This document shows, piece by piece, positions 5,633 to 6,571 of a stretch of 6,571 nt of DNA (position 1 is its first letter; each line of letters opens with the position of its first letter). The DNA comes from DATKWV01 sp035529405. GTDB taxonomy: Bacteria; Planctomycetota; Phycisphaerae; Sedimentisphaerales; Anaerobacaceae. The notes below the pieces were generated by a model. That model was not told the DNA's origin. It saw only the letters and a list, made by a program, of their open reading frames with translations, and did not search any database. The DNA lies in contig DATKWV010000167.1 of assembly GCA_035529405.1 (NCBI GenBank), positions 1 through 6,571 of the forward strand. Direction: 5' to 3'. Position numbers and translations under genes: made by a program.

Positions 5633-5659
5633 CCGCCGCAACAAACAAGGTTTTTAGCT

Positions 5660-5664
5660 GGAGG
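5660..5664 (+). promoter_or_regulatory. Ribosome binding site GGAGG for the phosphofructokinase
   Basis: GGAGG lies twelve bases before ATG 5677, slightly long but the strongest Shine-Dalgarno in the window. No alternative in-frame start codon lies between them. Confidence 0.55.
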
Positions 5665-5676
5665 TTCGGCTCAAGA

Positions 5677-6571
5677 ATGCTCAAAGGTAACGCTGTTATA
5701 GGTCAATCAGGCGGCCCAACCTCGGTGATTAACGCTTCCCTGGCAGGGATACTTGACGCAGCCAAAAAGTTTGACGGCATCGAGAAGGTTTTCGGTATGC
5801 GCTTCGGCATCGAAGGCTTTATGGCCGGCAATATAATTGACCTTGGCCGCCAAAGTGCCAAAACCATCGAAGCATTAAAGTACACACCATCAAGTGCCCT
5901 GGGCAGTTGCAGGCACAAGTTAAGCCAGGAAGATTTGCCCGTAATTCTCGAACAGCTAAAAAAAGCAAACATCCGCTATGTATTTTTAATCGGCGGCAAC
6001 GACACAATGGACACCATACACCGCATCGAGCTTTACGCCCAGCAGCAGAACTATGACCTGGCAGGCATAGGCGTTCCCAAAACGGTCGATAACGACCTTT
6101 TCGGGACCGACCATACCCCCGGCTTTCCCAGCGCAGCAAGATATGTGGCTTTGTCGGTTATGCAGTCCGGCATATTGGCCCGTGATATGCAGAAAGTTGA
6201 CCAGTTTGTTATTTATCAGTCCATCGGCCGCGATGCCGGCTGGCTGGCCGCGTCTTCCGCCGCTGCCAAAACTACACCTGATACCGCCCCGCATATTATT
6301 TGCCTGCCGGAAAGACCGTTTGAAAAGAAAAAATTCCTCGATGATGTCAAAAACTGCTACCAGCAGTTCGGCTGGGTATCAGTCGTTTGCGGCGAGGGAA
6401 TCTGCTACGCCGATGGTACGCCCGTTTCAGCAGCCAGCACCGCCGACAAGTTCGACAATGTTGAATTTGGCGCAATGGGCGGCGCAAGCGCCGCGATGGC
6501 CCTGCACCGGATGATTTCTCAGCAGTTCGGTTTTCGCGGCGAGTTTCAGATTACCGAGTCACTGCTGATGT
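5677..6571 (+). CDS. 6-phosphofructokinase, probably pyrophosphate-dependent (3' end cut off by window)
   Basis: The frame from ATG 5677 stays open to the window edge, giving 298 residues of a longer protein (relatives of this type run to about 400 or more). It phosphorylates fructose-6-phosphate to fructose-1,6-bisphosphate, or the reverse, in glycolysis. The N-terminal phosphate loop is IGQSGGPTSVIN (8-19). The donor site reads GGNDT (106-110): Asp109 replaces the Gly found in ATP enzymes such as E. coli PfkA (Gly104). PKTVDND (134-140) has Lys135 where ATP enzymes have Gly124. Both changes are the known marks of PPi use. Asp138 is the catalytic base. TDHTPGFPSAARY (144-156) and GRDAG (184-188) agree with this clade, and ITESLLM ends the visible part. 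Asn108, where Asp is usual, also occurs in related clostridial-type enzymes as I recall them. PPi use would make the step reversible and save ATP. It has its own promoter and leader. Confidence 0.9.
   Translation, partial: MLKGNAVIGQSGGPTSVINASLAGILDAAKKFDGIEKVFGMRFGIEGFMAGNIIDLGRQSAKTIEALKYTPSSALGSCRHKLSQEDLPVILEQLKKANIRYVFLIGGNDTMDTIHRIELYAQQQNYDLAGIGVPKTVDNDLFGTDHTPGFPSAARYVALSVMQSGILARDMQKVDQFVIYQSIGRDAGWLAASSAAAKTTPDTAPHIICLPERPFEKKKFLDDVKNCYQQFGWVSVVCGEGICYADGTPVSAASTADKFDNVEFGAMGGASAAMALHRMISQQFGFRGEFQITESLLM

Noticed and set aside
6480..6495. GC-rich palindromic run inside the phosphofructokinase gene
   Set aside because: It encodes Gly/Ala/Ser codons of the protein in frame and has no T-tract, so it is explained by coding content.
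6143..6514. Plus-strand open frame of 123 codons near the right edge
   Set aside because: It is an out-of-frame shadow of the phosphofructokinase, whose true frame carries all the family motifs and runs to the window end.

Overview
The window is bacterial chromosomal DNA with compact, mostly same-strand genes. A pyrophosphate-type phosphofructokinase, two lipoprotein genes, little Shine-Dalgarno signal at some starts and moderate GC would fit a PVC-superphylum bacterium such as a Phycisphaerae-like planctomycete. That is a weak inference from overall feel, not from a marker gene.

Layout. (1) Positions 1-1100 are visibly more AT-rich. They hold the 3' end of an unrecognised gene (stop at 221), then 14 bases later an unrecognised 218-aa lipoprotein (236-892) built on a degenerate internal repeat. 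A roughly 300-base gene-free stretch with two inverted repeats follows. (2) A consensus-like promoter (TTGAGT, 17 bases, TATAAT; 1122-1150) opens a plus-strand operon. It contains a lipoprotein of unknown function (about 1193-1783), UDP-glucose 4-epimerase galE (1780-2763, ATGA overlap) and two tandem paralogous ROK-family sugar kinases (2838-3803 and 3810-4784). (3) A minus-strand gene for a ThuA/GATase1-like protein without the catalytic cysteine (4781-5536) converges on the second kinase, with a 4-base overlap of stop codons. (4) A 140-base divergent intergenic region carries back-to-back promoters, one for the minus-strand gene (apparently leaderless) and one for a phosphofructokinase with pyrophosphate-type active-site residues (5677 to the window edge, truncated).

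How the genes may work together. The ROK kinases would phosphorylate a free hexose or N-acetylhexosamine, GalE interconverts UDP-glucose and UDP-galactose, and the phosphofructokinase would carry fructose-6-phosphate into glycolysis reversibly with PPi. The central block is therefore sugar activation and nucleotide-sugar supply. The co-transcribed lipoprotein may link it to the envelope, but nothing in the sequence proves that.

No tRNA, rRNA, CRISPR array, transposase or intact mobile element was found. I do not see a clearly new multi-gene system. The points most worth following are the tandem ROK pair with one copy drifting at motif positions, the shared promoter architecture with a leaderless start, and the repeat-built lipoprotein next to the truncated upstream gene.
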